Source: Chrysomallon squamiferum (taxonomy: Eukaryota; Mollusca; Gastropoda; Neomphalida; Peltospiridae). Taken from it: a stretch of DNA of 64,000 bases. The DNA lies in assembly GCA_012295275.1 (NCBI GenBank), contig CM022666.1:8408059-8472058 (forward strand), written 5' to 3'. The notes beneath the pieces are model-generated. The model searched no databases. It worked only from the letters and a program-made list of their open reading frames with translations, and was not told the origin of the DNA. Positions 1 to 12,300 of the stretch are shown here, one piece after another (positions within the stretch are counted from its first letter, which is position 1; each line of letters begins with the position of its first letter). Made by a program: the position numbers and the translations under genes.

Positions 1-1000
1 GTATATGTGAAAATATTTGCGAACAGTTCAGTATACTCAATACTATATACGCAAGATAACTCCAAGGACTTATTCTTTATGCATAAATTATTCAAAAGAT
101 ATAAAATATGCTTAGTCTTAATAAGTTCGATAGTCTTCGGTCATAGCCACGGAAAATGTCGAATGTTTTCCATAACCATCTTACAACGTGGATGTATTTC
201 CGGCTGAACTATACAAATGTTTTTACCAAGTTATTGTAATAAATAAACAATTATGCTGTAGTTAAACTAATATATCGTAACATATTTTAAATTGATATCC
301 TTCGTTTTATTAAATGCGAATCATTGCGAATATAATTCTAATAAACAGTCGCTAAGCGAGAAGCTGCGCATAAATATTAAACCGTTGTTACCATAGCAAC
401 TATTAACAATAGCGACCTGTAGCAAATATACTCTACATGTAAACTTGGCAAACTGCTGTAGCATTAAACGTTTAGACATCTGCAATGGCGGTTGTTGTTT
501 TAAGTTGGCAATACAAATAAATGACCTGATACATTGTTTCAAATTTATTCTTTCAAAGCTATTATTTGATTGTTTTGTGTAGACACTCATTGTTCATAAT
601 CATGAAAAAGAAATATTACTACAACAGATTGCCGCTATTTTACCTTTTCATAGCTGGAGTCATGACATCATTGTATGGAGGTTGACGTCACAGCTGTATT
701 ATTTCTGACAATATAAGAGCTCACCACTTCTCTCCTAAACTCGATGACGTCACAACTACATAAACATTGCATCACTCAGATATTTTTTAAATGTACCTTC
801 TCATTAGTCAAGGTTGGACAGCAAGATTAAATAAATAAATAAAATATAATAAAATAGAAGTTTTCCAGCTATATTTAAACTATTTCTTTAATATATATAT
901 ATTAAATTATTTCAAAATTTGGATTATCGTTTCACACTAAAACAGTAAAGAAAGGAAGATAAAAAATATATTTAGAGAAAATAATCATTTAAAAATGAGG
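1..1000. other. AT-rich stretch without a recognisable gene
   Basis: No exon with good splice sites and no protein similarity that I recognise on either strand. The only notable content is the pair of CRE palindromes at 683-752. The short open frames here lack any conserved motif. Confidence 0.5.
683..752. promoter_or_regulatory. Two full CRE palindromes (TGACGTCA) 62 bp apart
   Basis: TGACGTCA is present at 683-690 and again at 745-752. It is the complete palindromic binding site of CREB/ATF-type bZIP factors. Between them lies an AT-rich ATATAAG stretch (about 710-716) that could act as a TATA element. No exon could be linked to it, so a promoter role is inference. Confidence 0.35.
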
Positions 1001-1009
1001 CTTGTAAAA

Positions 1010-1785
1010 AGCAGAGTAGACACCCGAGTTTAACTTACCGTCATATTGACTAGTACAAGTTTTCTTTACGTCTGTAAACTCGACATCTTCCATCAGCTGG
1101 ACGAAGCAGAAATCGAGCCTCTTCACTAAACCAGACAGTTCTCCATCGTAACTGAGGTCAGACTCTGTGCACTTGACACTACTGACGTCGTAGTCGACGA
1201 TGTTGTTGAGTCAAAACCACTCTTCTCAGAGGCTGTCTGGCTCGAATACCTGCCTCGCTTAAACGATTGCGCTCTATCTGAGCCGATATTCTACGCATAC
1301 TTGGTATTGCTGAATCAGTAGAGGTTGCCGTGGTGGTTCTTTCCCGTAGATGAAGTATCCTTATGTAGCGGTCCTGGGCCCTGGTGATTACACGTGGTCT
1401 ACCTGATCTGGGACTGTCACGTGTTGTTTCGTGTTGCTGGAACCGATGCCACAATCTCAAGATGGTGCTTGGGGACACATGGAACACCCGGGCTACGGCC
1501 GAGAAGGATTCGCCAGCTTGTAAACTGCCGATGGCGTTGTTTCGTTGCGGTTCACTCAGTCGTGGCATTTGTTTGATGTTGGGTCAGAACAAAAATAACG
1601 AACAGAAGTATTCGTAAACCTTGCATTTTTTGTAAACCTCGTATTCAAGTTTCATGTGCCGCACGTGCATATGCATGCGGGGACGTTTTGGCTAATGAAC
1701 ACAATCATAGCCTTTATTTTGTGTTACGTGCTTTTTGGCGACTGTTACAAAACGTTTGAATCACCAAATGTCATTATAGTCATAG
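1010..1785 (-). mobile_element. Tc1-like DNA transposon remnant
   Basis: The minus strand encodes the N-terminal DNA-binding part of a Tc1/mariner-type transposase (1568-1179), followed by frame-shifted catalytic-region remnants down to about 1020. Sequence upstream of the transposase start (1569-1785) is probably the element's 5' non-coding end, but I could not pair terminal inverted repeats with confidence, so the outer limits are estimates. Confidence 0.6.
1020..1568 (-). pseudogene. Tc1-like transposase, frameshifted and truncated
   Basis: The open frame 1568-1179 begins MPRLSEPQRNNAIGSLQAG and continues with a paired-type helix-turn-helix (AVARVFHVSPSTILRLWHRF), a basic GRPRVITRAQDRYI linker and a second helix-turn-helix region (RRISAQIERNRLSEAGI), ending in LRRVVLTQQHRRLR. 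This is the order of domains in Tc1-family transposases, which cut and paste the element at TA sites. Downstream, VWFSEEARFC at about 1130-1100 and CRVYRRK at about 1090-1070 lie in different frames; they match the family's FSDESRF and RVYRR blocks. The catalytic DDE core is therefore broken and the C-terminal half is missing. It cannot be active. Confidence 0.75.
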
Positions 1786-2186
1786 TTTGTACATTGATAT
1801 GTACATTATCTAAGAAATAAACAATTCTGCGTTTCTTTTTTGGAAGAGTATATTTCATAAGAAATACAATAATGTTGTTGAGTAAGGTCAGATATAAAAG
1901 TTTTATTCAAGATTTACGAGTTAGAGTTATTTCCCTTACATTTCCCTTTAGGAATGAACCGTCGTTTGCAGTTAACCAGTTTGGCGGGCATACATTTCTG
2001 TTTTTCTTGATCAAAGAGTTCAGGGTAAGGGCATTCATTCTCGTACACTTTCAGTCCAGGTTTTGCCGTCGTCTGTTTACAGTCGTAAAACAAAGCACAG
2101 TTTTCTGGATTCGCGAATTTCAGATCTGGTTTGAGTTCGCACTGTCATCATCATCATTATTGCTATTATTATTATTGGTAGATGGA
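1786..2186. other. No gene seen
   Basis: Unassigned sequence between the Tc1-like remnant and a GA microsatellite. The open frame at 1872-2189 has no recognisable domain and ends in low-complexity sequence. Confidence 0.4.
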
Positions 2187-2208
2187 TAGATAGATAGATA
2201 GATAGTTT

Positions 2209-2307
<99 letters not shown>

Positions 2308-2319
2308 GAGAGAGAGAAT
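2187..2319. repeat. (GATA)n then long (GA)n microsatellite
   Basis: A short run of GATA units (about 2180-2203) passes into roughly 100 bases of nearly pure GA dinucleotide. Confidence 0.95.
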
Positions 2320-2910
2320 GTGGGGTATGTATGTGCGTGTAGTTTTTCTTTTATATTAGTTATGCATGCTAAAGGATTCAGACTGTCAAAAATTACGACT
2401 ATTATGTATCTTAAACTGCCACACCAAACTAGTTTTCACCCTTTGTTTTATTCAATTTATAGTATCAGCAGCATCAACATAAAGAATATGGAAATTTTAA
2501 ATATTTTCTGAAAATAGGTTGCCAAAGTGCTCAGTCGGGGTAACGTCCGTCAAAAAAAATATGTAAAGGTTTATGTGAGAAGAATATCTGAAAGGATATA
2601 AACCTGTTCCTTCTAATCCTCTTAGCAGACGTCAAGGCAAAAGTTTAAAAATATGTCAAATGATGATATTGTCGCCACAGATTTTCAGTACTCCCTTTTG
2701 TTCATTTCATGAGCTAGTTTCAAGAAAAACTAATTCGAGTTCATGAGACAACATTCTCAAAAATAAAGAAAGTTATTTATTTTTTAATTGTTTTTTTATT
2801 ATTGTTATTATATTTTTTTCTTTTTTCTAATGGGTTTTTTCTCTCTTTCTTTCTCTCTTTCTTTCTCTCTCTTCTGAAATAATATTATTTCCAGATCCAA
2901 CAAAGAGATG
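2320..2910. other. No gene seen before the assembly gap
   Basis: AT-rich sequence with a CT/TTTC-rich stretch at about 2838-2872. No supported exon. Confidence 0.4.
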
Positions 2911-3110
2911 NNNNNNNNNNNNNNNNNNNNNNNNNNNNNNNNNNNNNNNNNNNNNNNNNNNNNNNNNNNNNNNNNNNNNNNNNNNNNNNNNNNNNNNNNN
3001 NNNNNNNNNNNNNNNNNNNNNNNNNNNNNNNNNNNNNNNNNNNNNNNNNNNNNNNNNNNNNNNNNNNNNNNNNNNNNNNNNNNNNNNNNNNNNNNNNNNN
3101 NNNNNNNNNN
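2911..3110. other. Assembly gap (200 N)
   Basis: Exactly 200 undetermined bases, a scaffold gap. It interrupts the upstream part of the LINE that continues at 3111. Confidence 0.99.
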
Positions 3111-3240
3111 AGCATTTAAACGACAACAATTTAATCAGCAAATTTCAAAGCGGCTTCAGAAGAAACAGCACAAACGACCAGATCACACGCCTGCAAACAT
3201 CAATTAATCAATCTTTTCGAAAATCAAATAAAGTCATAGC

Positions 3241-3879
3241 AGTTTTTTAGACATTGAAAAGCATTCAACATGGTATGGGAAGGACTGTTGTTAAATTAAT
3301 CAACAACAACATCAAAGGCAACATGTTCAACTTTATCAAAGACTTTATCAACAACAGAACCATAGCAGTCAAAGTAAACGGTCACACCTCAGAGAAAACG
3401 ACAATCGAAAACGGCATCCCCAAGGATCCGTGATCTCGCCCACACTCTTCAACATCTACATCAACGACATCGTCACAGCACTCGACCAACAAGACAACGC
3501 CAGAAATCCGCCAAAGGAACCGATAAATACAGCACTCTTTGCAGACGACTGCGCCTTTGGCGGGCAGGAAGATCGACCGCAGCAATACAGAAACAAATAC
3601 AAAACACTTAAACAACGTAAACGATTGGGCGTTGAAATGGGGCATAAAGATTTCTCTTTCGAAAACGACGTGCTCCTTTTCAACAAGAAATCAGACAACA
3701 GCAAGATCACACTCAACATCGACAACAACGTCATAACACAAACAAAGACATTCAAATTTCTAGGTGTGACATTCGACAGTCAACTCAACTTCCGATACCA
3801 CATACACAACATAATTGCATCCTGCAAAAACAATCAATCTTCTAAAGTTAATTTCCGGAACCAGTTGGGGAGCAAATGA
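3241..3879 (+). pseudogene. LINE reverse transcriptase domain, broken
   Basis: Conserved RT blocks can be read across frames: DIEKAFNMVW at about 3250, a finger/palm stretch ending ENGIPKGSVISPTLFNIY (compare the family's GxPQGS-ISP motif) at about 3408-3455, and the catalytic ALFADDCA box at 3532-3555 with the two metal-binding aspartates. KFLGVTFDSQLNF at about 3750-3790 is the thumb motif that follows. The segment 3430-3879 is one open frame; the bases just upstream are frame-shifted, including a stop near the PKGS motif. It would have copied element RNA at the target site. Confidence 0.75.
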
Positions 3880-4379
3880 GTCAACGCTGATTTTGATACA
3901 CAAAGCGTATTCTCTCTAAGCTCGACTACGGAGCCACGGCTTACTCGAATGCTCCCAAACTTTATTTAAAAACTAGATATAATTCAATCAAGTGCCCTCA
4001 GGGTGATCGGCCACCAAACACAACACCATCCGACAGCCTCCTGTCGGAATACAGCATCCAACCATTAAAATACAGAAGAAAACTGCAGCTACTAAAATAC
4101 CACCTGAAAATACACACTCAACACAGACCACCCGGTCAAGGATCTGGTCCCCGACGAACAAAGCATAGGACAACTCTTCAAATCGCATAGTCTACTACTA
4201 TCGAATTTCCCGACAACAGCTAGCCAAATCGAAAGGGAAACAGGAATAGGTGAAATGCCACTGCCGGCATACCACAAAGAAAGAAAACCGACAATAAAAC
4301 ACCCTTCCTGATAAAAGAGAAACTGACAAAACAGAGATCCCACCGTTCAAAAATCATTTTGGCAGCAGCAAACGACCAC

Positions 4380-4815
4380 TACAAACAACACACGCACATC
4401 TACACTGACGGATCCAAAACCCAGACAACGGAGAGTAGGGATTCGCCTTCTGCCTAAGATGATCACAATAAACAAACCCACATGCATACCTGGCCGTATC
4501 AGAAATTACCTTTCTGCATACACGGCCGAGCAGCCATCATCAGAGCCATGCTGTGGGTAAAACAACAACAACAAACACGTCATTTTTCGACAACGGTTCC
4601 GTGATCTCAATAATCCGGAAGTTCAAGCAGACCAGACCTGCTCAGCAAAATACAACAACTACACGAGGAAATACAACACAACAAGAAAGAACTAACCATC
4701 GAGTGGCTCCCAGCACTGTCGGCATCATCGGCAACGAACTTGTCAGACCATTACGCCAAAGAGCTACCAGCATTAAAGACAAAGACATCTGCACAGACAT
4801 ACATTACGAATAAAC
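4380..4815 (+). pseudogene. LINE RNase H domain, broken
   Basis: HIYTDGSK at about 4396-4420 is the first catalytic-aspartate block of RNase H domains found at the end of LINE polyproteins. Further on, an LTIEWLPA...GIIGNEL block (about 4692-4742) matches the family's WVPSH-GI-GNE-AD motif. Several frameshifts separate the blocks, so this is a dead relic continuous with the upstream RT. Confidence 0.65.
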
Positions 4816-5628
4816 GAGTCTGTCTCCATCGCTGCCAAACATGACAAACAATGGGAAAACGAATGGATCAACACGAAAAACAAATGGCACTTAAACATCA
4901 AACCACTGCAAAAACACCCAAAATCACACTTCGCCAACAAACCACACAACAACAATTCAGCAGAAGCCAGAATTGGTTACTTCAACCAACCTAAACGCAA
5001 TTCTATACCAACATAATCACCACATCACCCAACTGCAGTTAGGGACTTCAGAAACCATGAAATTATTTTGTTTCACTGTCCAAATTTTGCCAAGGAAAGA
5101 CAAGCACTACGCAACACATTGAGGAACTAAAATCGAGTTCACGCTCCAACACATCCTGGCACCAAAACGAAAGACAGAGAGTTAGTCCTCGCTGCAGTAA
5201 CAAATTACATTCTCAAAACAAAACACAAATTATAAACCTTTTTTTTTTTTTTTTTTGTTGACACGAAAACAAACAACAATTATATAAATCTATTGACTTG
5301 TGATTGATTGGTTGAACAGTTGATGGATCTACGGATGGATCGGCTGATTGACGAATCAATTTGAATGGCCAAATTAAATTAATAATTAAAAAAAATTAAA
5401 CGTACTATACGAACCCACTTTTCAGACACTACTAACCCGGTTATGGTGTCATATTTCACTTTTTTTTTTTATTCTTATTCCTAGTTTCAGTTTATAACAT
5501 CTTTAAATTAAAATAAAATGTAAATAGTTAATAACTACATTTATGTTCTTCTTTGTTTTAGTTGCAGGTTTTTTATAATACCTTTTAAAACACTAAAAGA
5601 CCATTGGCAAAAAAAAAAAAAAACAGGT

Positions 5629-6057
5629 TTGGACTATGTGGACCAGAAGGAAGCAGCCAAAAAAGAAACAGCAACAGCAGCCAAAAAGAAACAACGACAG
5701 CACAAGAGCAGAACAACCAGGACGGCAAACAACACGGACCCGGTGATGGCTAAGAGATTGTGCCGGAGATCACGGGGGCGAATTATGGCTGCGAAACATC
5801 CGTACCGACCGTTACGATCCGATATGTTGGACACTCCCTTGTGTTCTGCAATCGTGGCGAGAACCCATTCTTTTCCCTACCTTAAAATTTTTCTGCGACG
5901 GACACGCCCTGCTGACCTGTCAGAAAGCGTGCTCTGTCGCAGACGTGCTTCACAACAGCTTGCTCTGATTAGCACGTTAATTTTTCCCATTCCTATTCCA
6001 CACGCGCTTTACTATAACTTTAAAATTACAGGTAGTGGAAGTTATAGTAGAATATAG
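5629..6057 (+). other. Unrecognised GC-richer open stretch
   Basis: Bases about 5640-5960 are visibly richer in G+C than their surroundings and stay open for 142 codons. The start is lysine/glutamine/alanine-rich, the middle arginine-rich. An alternative frame also stays open for much of the block. There is no clear ATG in a good context for the long frame and no domain that I recognise. It could be a transposon fragment or a stray exon. Confidence 0.2.
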
Positions 6058-6099
6058 AGGAGCATGTAGATTTCCTGAAAGGTACTTTTTTTATTATTT

Positions 6100-6121
6100 A
6101 TTTATTAATTAATTAATTAAT

Positions 6122-6152
<31 letters not shown>

Positions 6153-6250
6153 TTTTAAATTATTGTTAAAATTTTATATATTGGAAATATATAATACATT
6201 TTATCATCTATAGTAATAAATCGATCATTTTTATACATAATTCATTTATG

Positions 6251-6315
<65 letters not shown>

Positions 6316-6332
6316 AGGAAGAGAGAGAGGGG

Positions 6333-6405
<73 letters not shown>

Positions 6406-6671
6406 GAAAGGACGAGAAAGAGAGGAAAAGAGTGAAAAAGATGAATACAAATAAATACAACAGTTTTTTTTTGTTTTGTTTTTGTTGTTGTTGTTGTTTT
6501 TGTTTTTTTCAGAGTTGAACGACAAAAATATATACTAAAAAAACAACTTTAAAATAAATACTTTTTTTCTTTTTTCTTTAATGTGTCTGAGTGTGTATTA
6601 TTAGTAGTAGTAGTAGTGGGCATTAGTATTTATCATTATATTATTATTTTATTTATTATTATTTAATATTA

Positions 6672-6729
<58 letters not shown>

Positions 6730-7600
6730 TTCAGAAATGATGATGGTGATAATGATAACAATAATCATGATAATATCAACAACAACGATGATGACGACAA
6801 TAATGACAATAATGATAATGTTATTGTTCTTTTTGTTAATATTTTGTAATTATTCTTCTTATTATTATTATTTTTCTAATAGTAATAATAAAAAATAACT
6901 TGTGTTATATTTATATACATAGTTTCTGATGGAATAGTAACGTCATGATAAAACAGTTATCTCTTGGAATAAAATAAATAAATAAGTAAGTAATGAATTT
7001 ATTCATCTTTTAAAATAAATAAATAGATAAGTTATGAAATTAATCATCTGATTCATTTAAAATAAATAAAACTAACTGGACTAAACAGTTTATCACAACT
7101 GAAGGGACATAACTCGTGAAATCATTGTTTCTAAATTAATCGCTAGTTTTAAATTGTTTGAATGTACCACAGGTATATAACTATGTATGTATGTGCAAAA
7201 GTAGGTATACAGTTATGAAAAATAGAAAACATTTATTATTCAAAACAAAAAAGCTAATATAAAATACATGCATTTTATTAATTTAAATAAAATATGGTTA
7301 ATGACACTCAACATAAGAAAAATGAGTCCAACTAATTTAATGTGTACTAAATTCACTGATGTGATACTACTGTAGACCTACTTTTTCAACCCCCTGTATA
7401 TATAGATGTGTGTTTGTGTGTGTATATCTTTTATATTTATATATATATAAATGTGTGTACATATATATATAAAATAAATAAATATACATATAAATGTGTG
7501 TGTGATTATTTGTACTCAGTGTATTTAATGTTTCAGAAAAAAAAAACGACAGATGCTTGGCGCCTGTTATGTAGTAATATTAAATAAATAAATAAATAAG
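6100..7600. repeat. Simple-repeat field without a gene
   Basis: Contains (TTTA)n at about 6095-6152, a long (GA)n at 6254-6403 with interruptions, (TTA)n at about 6668-6731, and TA/TG-rich stretches near 7395-7505. Open frames here only translate the repeats. Confidence 0.8.
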
Positions 7601-7960
7601 TAAAAACTAGGAGAAAACCTTTTTTCGAACCAGTTGTTAGGTCTTTTATTTATGTTTTTTTAAAAGAAATTTTAGCCTTCTTGCTTTTTTGTACTCAGTG
7701 TGTTTAATGTTTCACAAGAAAACGACAGCCGCTTGGCGTTCTTTTATGTAGTAATAGTTCACATAACAGGCAAGTGAAAAAAGCCGAGGAATAATTGTAC
7801 AGCAAAATGAACTGTGTGATATCAAATAAACACCTGACATTTTCAAGTGTGAAAGTCACTTCTTGATCTCCCACGTTACGATGCATGGTTCTCGACTGAC
7901 ATCAGAAAATATAGTGTTTCTCTTTTTTCTATAGTTCTTTCTAGTTTACCATTTCAATAG
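7600..7960. repeat. Diverged copy of the TNF 5'-flank duplication block
   Basis: Similar to 17045-17400 and 29895-30250, sharing for example the TTAGGTCTTTTATTTATGTT and TTTCACAAGAAAACGACAGC stretches. It is the oldest, most diverged copy of the block that precedes each TNF promoter. Confidence 0.7.
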
Positions 7961-8008
7961 TTGGCTTTCCATTCATGCTCATTATCATTGTCTTTTTATT
8001 TATTTATT

Positions 8009-8059
<51 letters not shown>

Positions 8060-8134
8060 AAACCCGGATGACTTGTCGCTAAAAGGTTTAGTCACGTGAT
8101 ATCTGAATCTAGGGCAGTAGGCTGCTTGCGGGAG

Positions 8135-8288
8135 TGACGTCACGATCCGATTTGAGGATAGCGTTCATAATCTCTAAAAAGGTACGTGTTTTATTTTTAT
8201 TTCTTGTAATCAAAACCAATTTTAAAAACAAATTTTTAAAAACAAAAATATTTCAGGCATCGGTTATTGTATGAAAACGATCGATTAG
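8135..8288 (+). promoter_or_regulatory. Putative promoter/untranslated first exon of TNF copy A
   Basis: Aligns with the promoter blocks upstream of copies B and C: GGATAGCGTTC at about 8156, then a stretch ending TTAG|GTAAAT, a splice donor at 8289 like that at 18549. Unlike the B/C blocks, no TATAAATA is seen. A full CRE palindrome TGACGTCA lies at 8135-8142. The role is inferred from synteny with the other copies. Confidence 0.4.
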
Positions 8289-8445
8289 GTAAATATATTT
8301 GAATTTTGCGTTAGAATTAATTATACTTTGTCAGATTTTCGTCGGCTATTCTAACAAAGAGCCTACACTGTTGTTAGTTGCGGTAGTTGCATTTGTAACG
8401 ATTGTAGAAGAAACAATTGTTGCTGTAGCAGCAGTCCTGACGATT

Positions 8446-8453
8446 ATGCAAAT
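8446..8453 (+). promoter_or_regulatory. Octamer ATGCAAAT in first intron, copy A
   Basis: A perfect POU/Oct-type octamer inside a conserved GATTATGCAAATGAGATAG block shared by all four duplicated first introns, even though surrounding sequence of this copy has diverged. Possible intronic enhancer site. Confidence 0.4.
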
Positions 8454-8559
8454 GAGATAGTCACGGTAACGAGAAAGATACATGTATACATAAATTCTAT
8501 ATTTATATACTGTGATAATAAAGTATGGCACAGTAGTTCACAACTATCAAACACACAAT

Positions 8560-9330
8560 AATACAGCAGGTAATATTTATATATATATATTTTGTATTTA
8601 CTATAATAATTGTATAGGGTAATCGTATTTTTGTATTACCGTAATTTTAATTATATTTATGTGTCTAAATTCCTCTATTAATAAAGACTAAGGAAGTAAA
8701 TAAGTAAGAACGAGAAAGAGACGAGAGGAAAAATCAAAAAAGAAGGAAGAATAAAGAAAAGAATATTTCCTGGTTTTATTCCGAGAAACTTACAAACTGA
8801 AACTCGCCAGTAGTTCATGACTGAATGAAACAAATTATCTTTATTTAATCTTTATTTATTTATTTACTTATTTGACGTTTATTTATTTATGTATTCATTA
8901 ATTTTGTTTAATATTTAATTATTCAACTTGTTTAAAATCAACGATCCGAGCTTTAAAAATTGTCTACTTAAATTCATTTGTATAGGTGAAGTGAGCTTTT
9001 GATTTTGTCTACTTAAACCATTAGTTCATATCATTCTTTTATTAGCAAATTAATCTTTGAAAACTTTAAAAACGAAACTGGAAATGTTCTTTAGTAGAAA
9101 AATGAAAGTAAATAATTAGTACATATATAGTACTAGTACAACAAAAATAAATAAATCAATCTAATAATAGTAATTACAATAATAAATCAGAATTATTGAA
9201 ATAAAAGATAATTTCTGTGTGTGTTTATATGGGTGCGAGTGTGCGAGCGCGAATGTTACACATTCAGTTTTGTCCAAGTTTTAATTTTGTTTTTTCAGTG
9301 TATTTTATTTTGCTGCGACTGATGCCACCG
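8560..9330. other. First intron of TNF copy A, no gene seen
   Basis: AT-rich intronic sequence partly similar to 20140-20560 and 33100-33480 (the conserved TGTCTAAATTCCTCTATTAA block at about 8660). No exon seen until the coding exon at about 9299. Confidence 0.5.
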
Positions 9331-9340
9331 TATGAGAAAA

Positions 9341-12300
9341 ATGTCGTCAGCTTATTCTGGCCTGACCTTTGACAGGGAAACCAAACATCACTACGACCTC
9401 GTCAAACTGATTTCGCAGAAGAAACGAAGTTCCTCTTTCGGTTTAAAGCGTCGCTTCTTTCCAGTTTACCTGTGTATAATCATCAGTTTCCTTGCCCTCT
9501 CGCTTTCGCTTTTTGGTTTTATCAAGGACTATTGCTTTAAAAATGCACGCACACCTGCACGGATGCAACAGATGATTAATGAGGTGAGTTGGGATTTGCT
9601 AACTGGGTATAGATCATTGTAGGTACATAACTGTATTCGCTGCTAGTTCTAGTATTGGTATCATTACAACTGATCCTACTACTGCTACTACTTAAAAGGA
9701 GCTACCGTGCCACAGCAAACACTACTGTAGTACTACTACTGCTGATACAACAATGCTCATTACTGCTGCAACAACTGTTAATTACATGTGAAAATGTACG
9801 ATGTTGGGTATCAGACTTCAAACAAACCAACAAAAAGAAAGAAAAAAAATAATGACAACAAATAATGAAAGAAAGAGAAAACAAAAAGGAAAGTCCTATT
9901 CAGAAAGATATACATCTAAAAAGTAAAGAAAGAGAAACACAGGCACCTAAGTTATATTGCACTGACCAAGGAATAACACTTCAGAAAAAAAAGAAAAATT
10001 GTTATGGATTTTACACATTTAGAAGAAAAAACATTGACAATTTAATTTAAATAAATTTTGGGATTTGTCTTACTGGTCAGTAAAGAGTAAAAAAAAACCT
10101 AAATACAAAATCCCTCCAGATTCCCTCAGATCTCCAAAATGGCTCATGAAGTTATGTGTACCAGTGAATGAAATCAAATGCATATTTGTTATTGATATTA
10201 GAAATTTTGACTGATAAAATTATTGTGAATTTCTTTTCAACGAATATATCAAGATGCTATGACGAACTTTGATCTGTATGAATTTGATCAAATATGACAC
10301 TTAAATGCTCTTTGATAGTCGACTCATGAATAATTAATTATGACTTTCTTTCCCAAAACATGTGAATATCTATCAGATTTAATGCTCAATTTTATTTTTC
10401 CAGGTTTTCATCACTGATTAAATAAATATTTATTGATTTATATTATTTATTTTTATTTGCTGTTGATGAAATTTTGTTGTTCTTTGTTCATTTTTCCTCA
10501 CATAAGAAACCCTCCCCAAAAAAAGAGAAAGAACAAAACTTGTATCAGCTTGTTTTGCTGTGTGTATGCGTGTATGAACACATTAATACTGTTGATTCAA
10601 GGATAAAGCATGTGTTTAATATTTTGTTTATTGCTGTTATTTTATGTGTTATATTTTTTGACATAAAAAATATTTTTATCAGTTTCATTTTCTATTATCT
10701 CAAATGTTGTCTTTTTCTTCTTCTTTCTTTCTTTTTTCTTGATATATATATAAAAAATATTTTTATGAGTTTTTTATTTTATATTATCTGAAATGTTGTT
10801 CTTTTTTTTTTTCTATATAATTTTTTTTAATTGATTTTCTTTTTCGCTTTAGGCTTTTAACAAAAGAATCACACAACTGGATGATAAAGGTATCTATCTT
10901 TGTTGCTGATTTCTACACTTGTAATAGAGTAGGGTTCTGGTAATTTCGTTGTTAATGTTTAATTTTAAATCTATTTGTCCTTTTAAATACTAAACACTAA
11001 ATAGCTATGCCTGAAGTTTATGTAAAGAAATATTGGAAAAAAAAACAAAAAAGAAAACAAATTAAACAAACAAAAAAAAATAAATTGAGAAGAAGATGAA
11101 AAGTAGCAGTAGAAAAAAAAAGAAGAAAGAAAACATTATAAAATTATCTATTTAGTTATATGTTTGTTTGTTTGTTTGTTTGTTTGTTTGTTTGTTTGTT
11201 TGTTTACTGGTTTGTTTGTTCATTCATTGATTGATTCACTCAACAACAGAAGTACTGAAAGACATAAATCTATTTGTCCTTTTAAATACTAAACACTAAA
11301 TAGCTATGCCTGAAGTTTATGTAAAGAAATATTGGAAAAAAAAGAACAAAAAGAAAACAAATTAAACAAACAAAAAAAATAAATTGAGAAGAAGATGAAA
11401 AAGTAGCAGTAAAAAAAAGAAGAAAGAAAACATTATAAAATTATCTATTTAGTTATATGTTTGTTTGTTTGTTTGTTTGTTTACTGGTTTGTTTGTTCAT
11501 TCATTGATTGATTCACTCAACAACAGAAGTACTGAAAGACATAAATCTATTTGTCCTTTTAAATACTAAACACTAAATAGCTATGCCTGAAGTTTATGTA
11601 AAGAAATATTGGAAAAAAAAGAACAAAAAAGAAAACAAATTAAACAAACAAAAAAAATAAATTGAGAAGAAGATGAAAAAGTAGCAGTAGAAAAAAAAGA
11701 AGAAAGAAAACATTATAAAATTATCTATTTAGTTATATGTTTGTTTGTTTGTTTGTTTGTTTGTTTGTTTGTTTACTGGTTTGTTTGTTCATTCATTGAT
11801 TGATTCACTCAACAACAGAAGTACTGAAAGACATAAATCTATTTGTCCTTTTAAATACTAAACACTAAATAGCTATGCCTGAAGTTTATGTAAAGAAATA
11901 CTGCAAAAACAGAACAAAAAGAAAATAAAGTAAACAAAAAAAAAAAAAAAAAAAAAAAAGTAGAAGAAGAAGAAGTAGCAGTAGAAAAAAAAAGAAACAA
12001 TAACATTATAAAATTATCTATTTAGTTACATTTTGTTTACTGGTTTGTTTGTTCATTCATTAATTGATTTTTTTCAACAAGAGAAGTACCGAAAAACATT
12101 TCCCAATGACTTAACAAAGTTGGATACAGATAATATCAATATTCAACCTTTAATTCTATTGATCTCAGTACTTGTTTAAATTTTTCTGAACAAGCCTGCG
12201 GGCGACTGATGTGCCCGCGGTTCCCGTGTTGGGAATCCCTCACCTAGATAACAGATTAACAGTCCATTGCATGGGAGTTTGTTAGTAACACTGGCATGTT

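Larger units (their letters stand above)
3111..5238 (+). mobile_element. Non-LTR retrotransposon (LINE) remnant with RT and RNase H
   Basis: Plus-strand remains of a LINE second reading frame. The order is reverse transcriptase palm, thumb/connection, RNase H and a C-terminal region with a cysteine/histidine-like LFHCPNF block near 5075. An RNase H domain after RT is typical of I/Jockey-type LINEs. The upstream part (endonuclease) would lie in or before the assembly gap. The 3' end is placed before the T-run at 5239. Multiple frameshifts and stops show it is dead. Confidence 0.75.

Noticed and set aside
2827-3207. Three open frames spanning 2827-3207
   Set aside because: They run through the 200-base assembly gap and consist mostly of undetermined residues.
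6208-6525. Long open frames of repeated Ser-Leu or Arg-Glu residues
   Set aside because: They are translations of the GA microsatellite. The same holds at 47611-47849 and 51656-52022.
10967-12100. Possible CRISPR-like array
   Set aside because: The units are ~290-bp contiguous tandem repeats in a eukaryotic intron, with no repeat-spacer structure.
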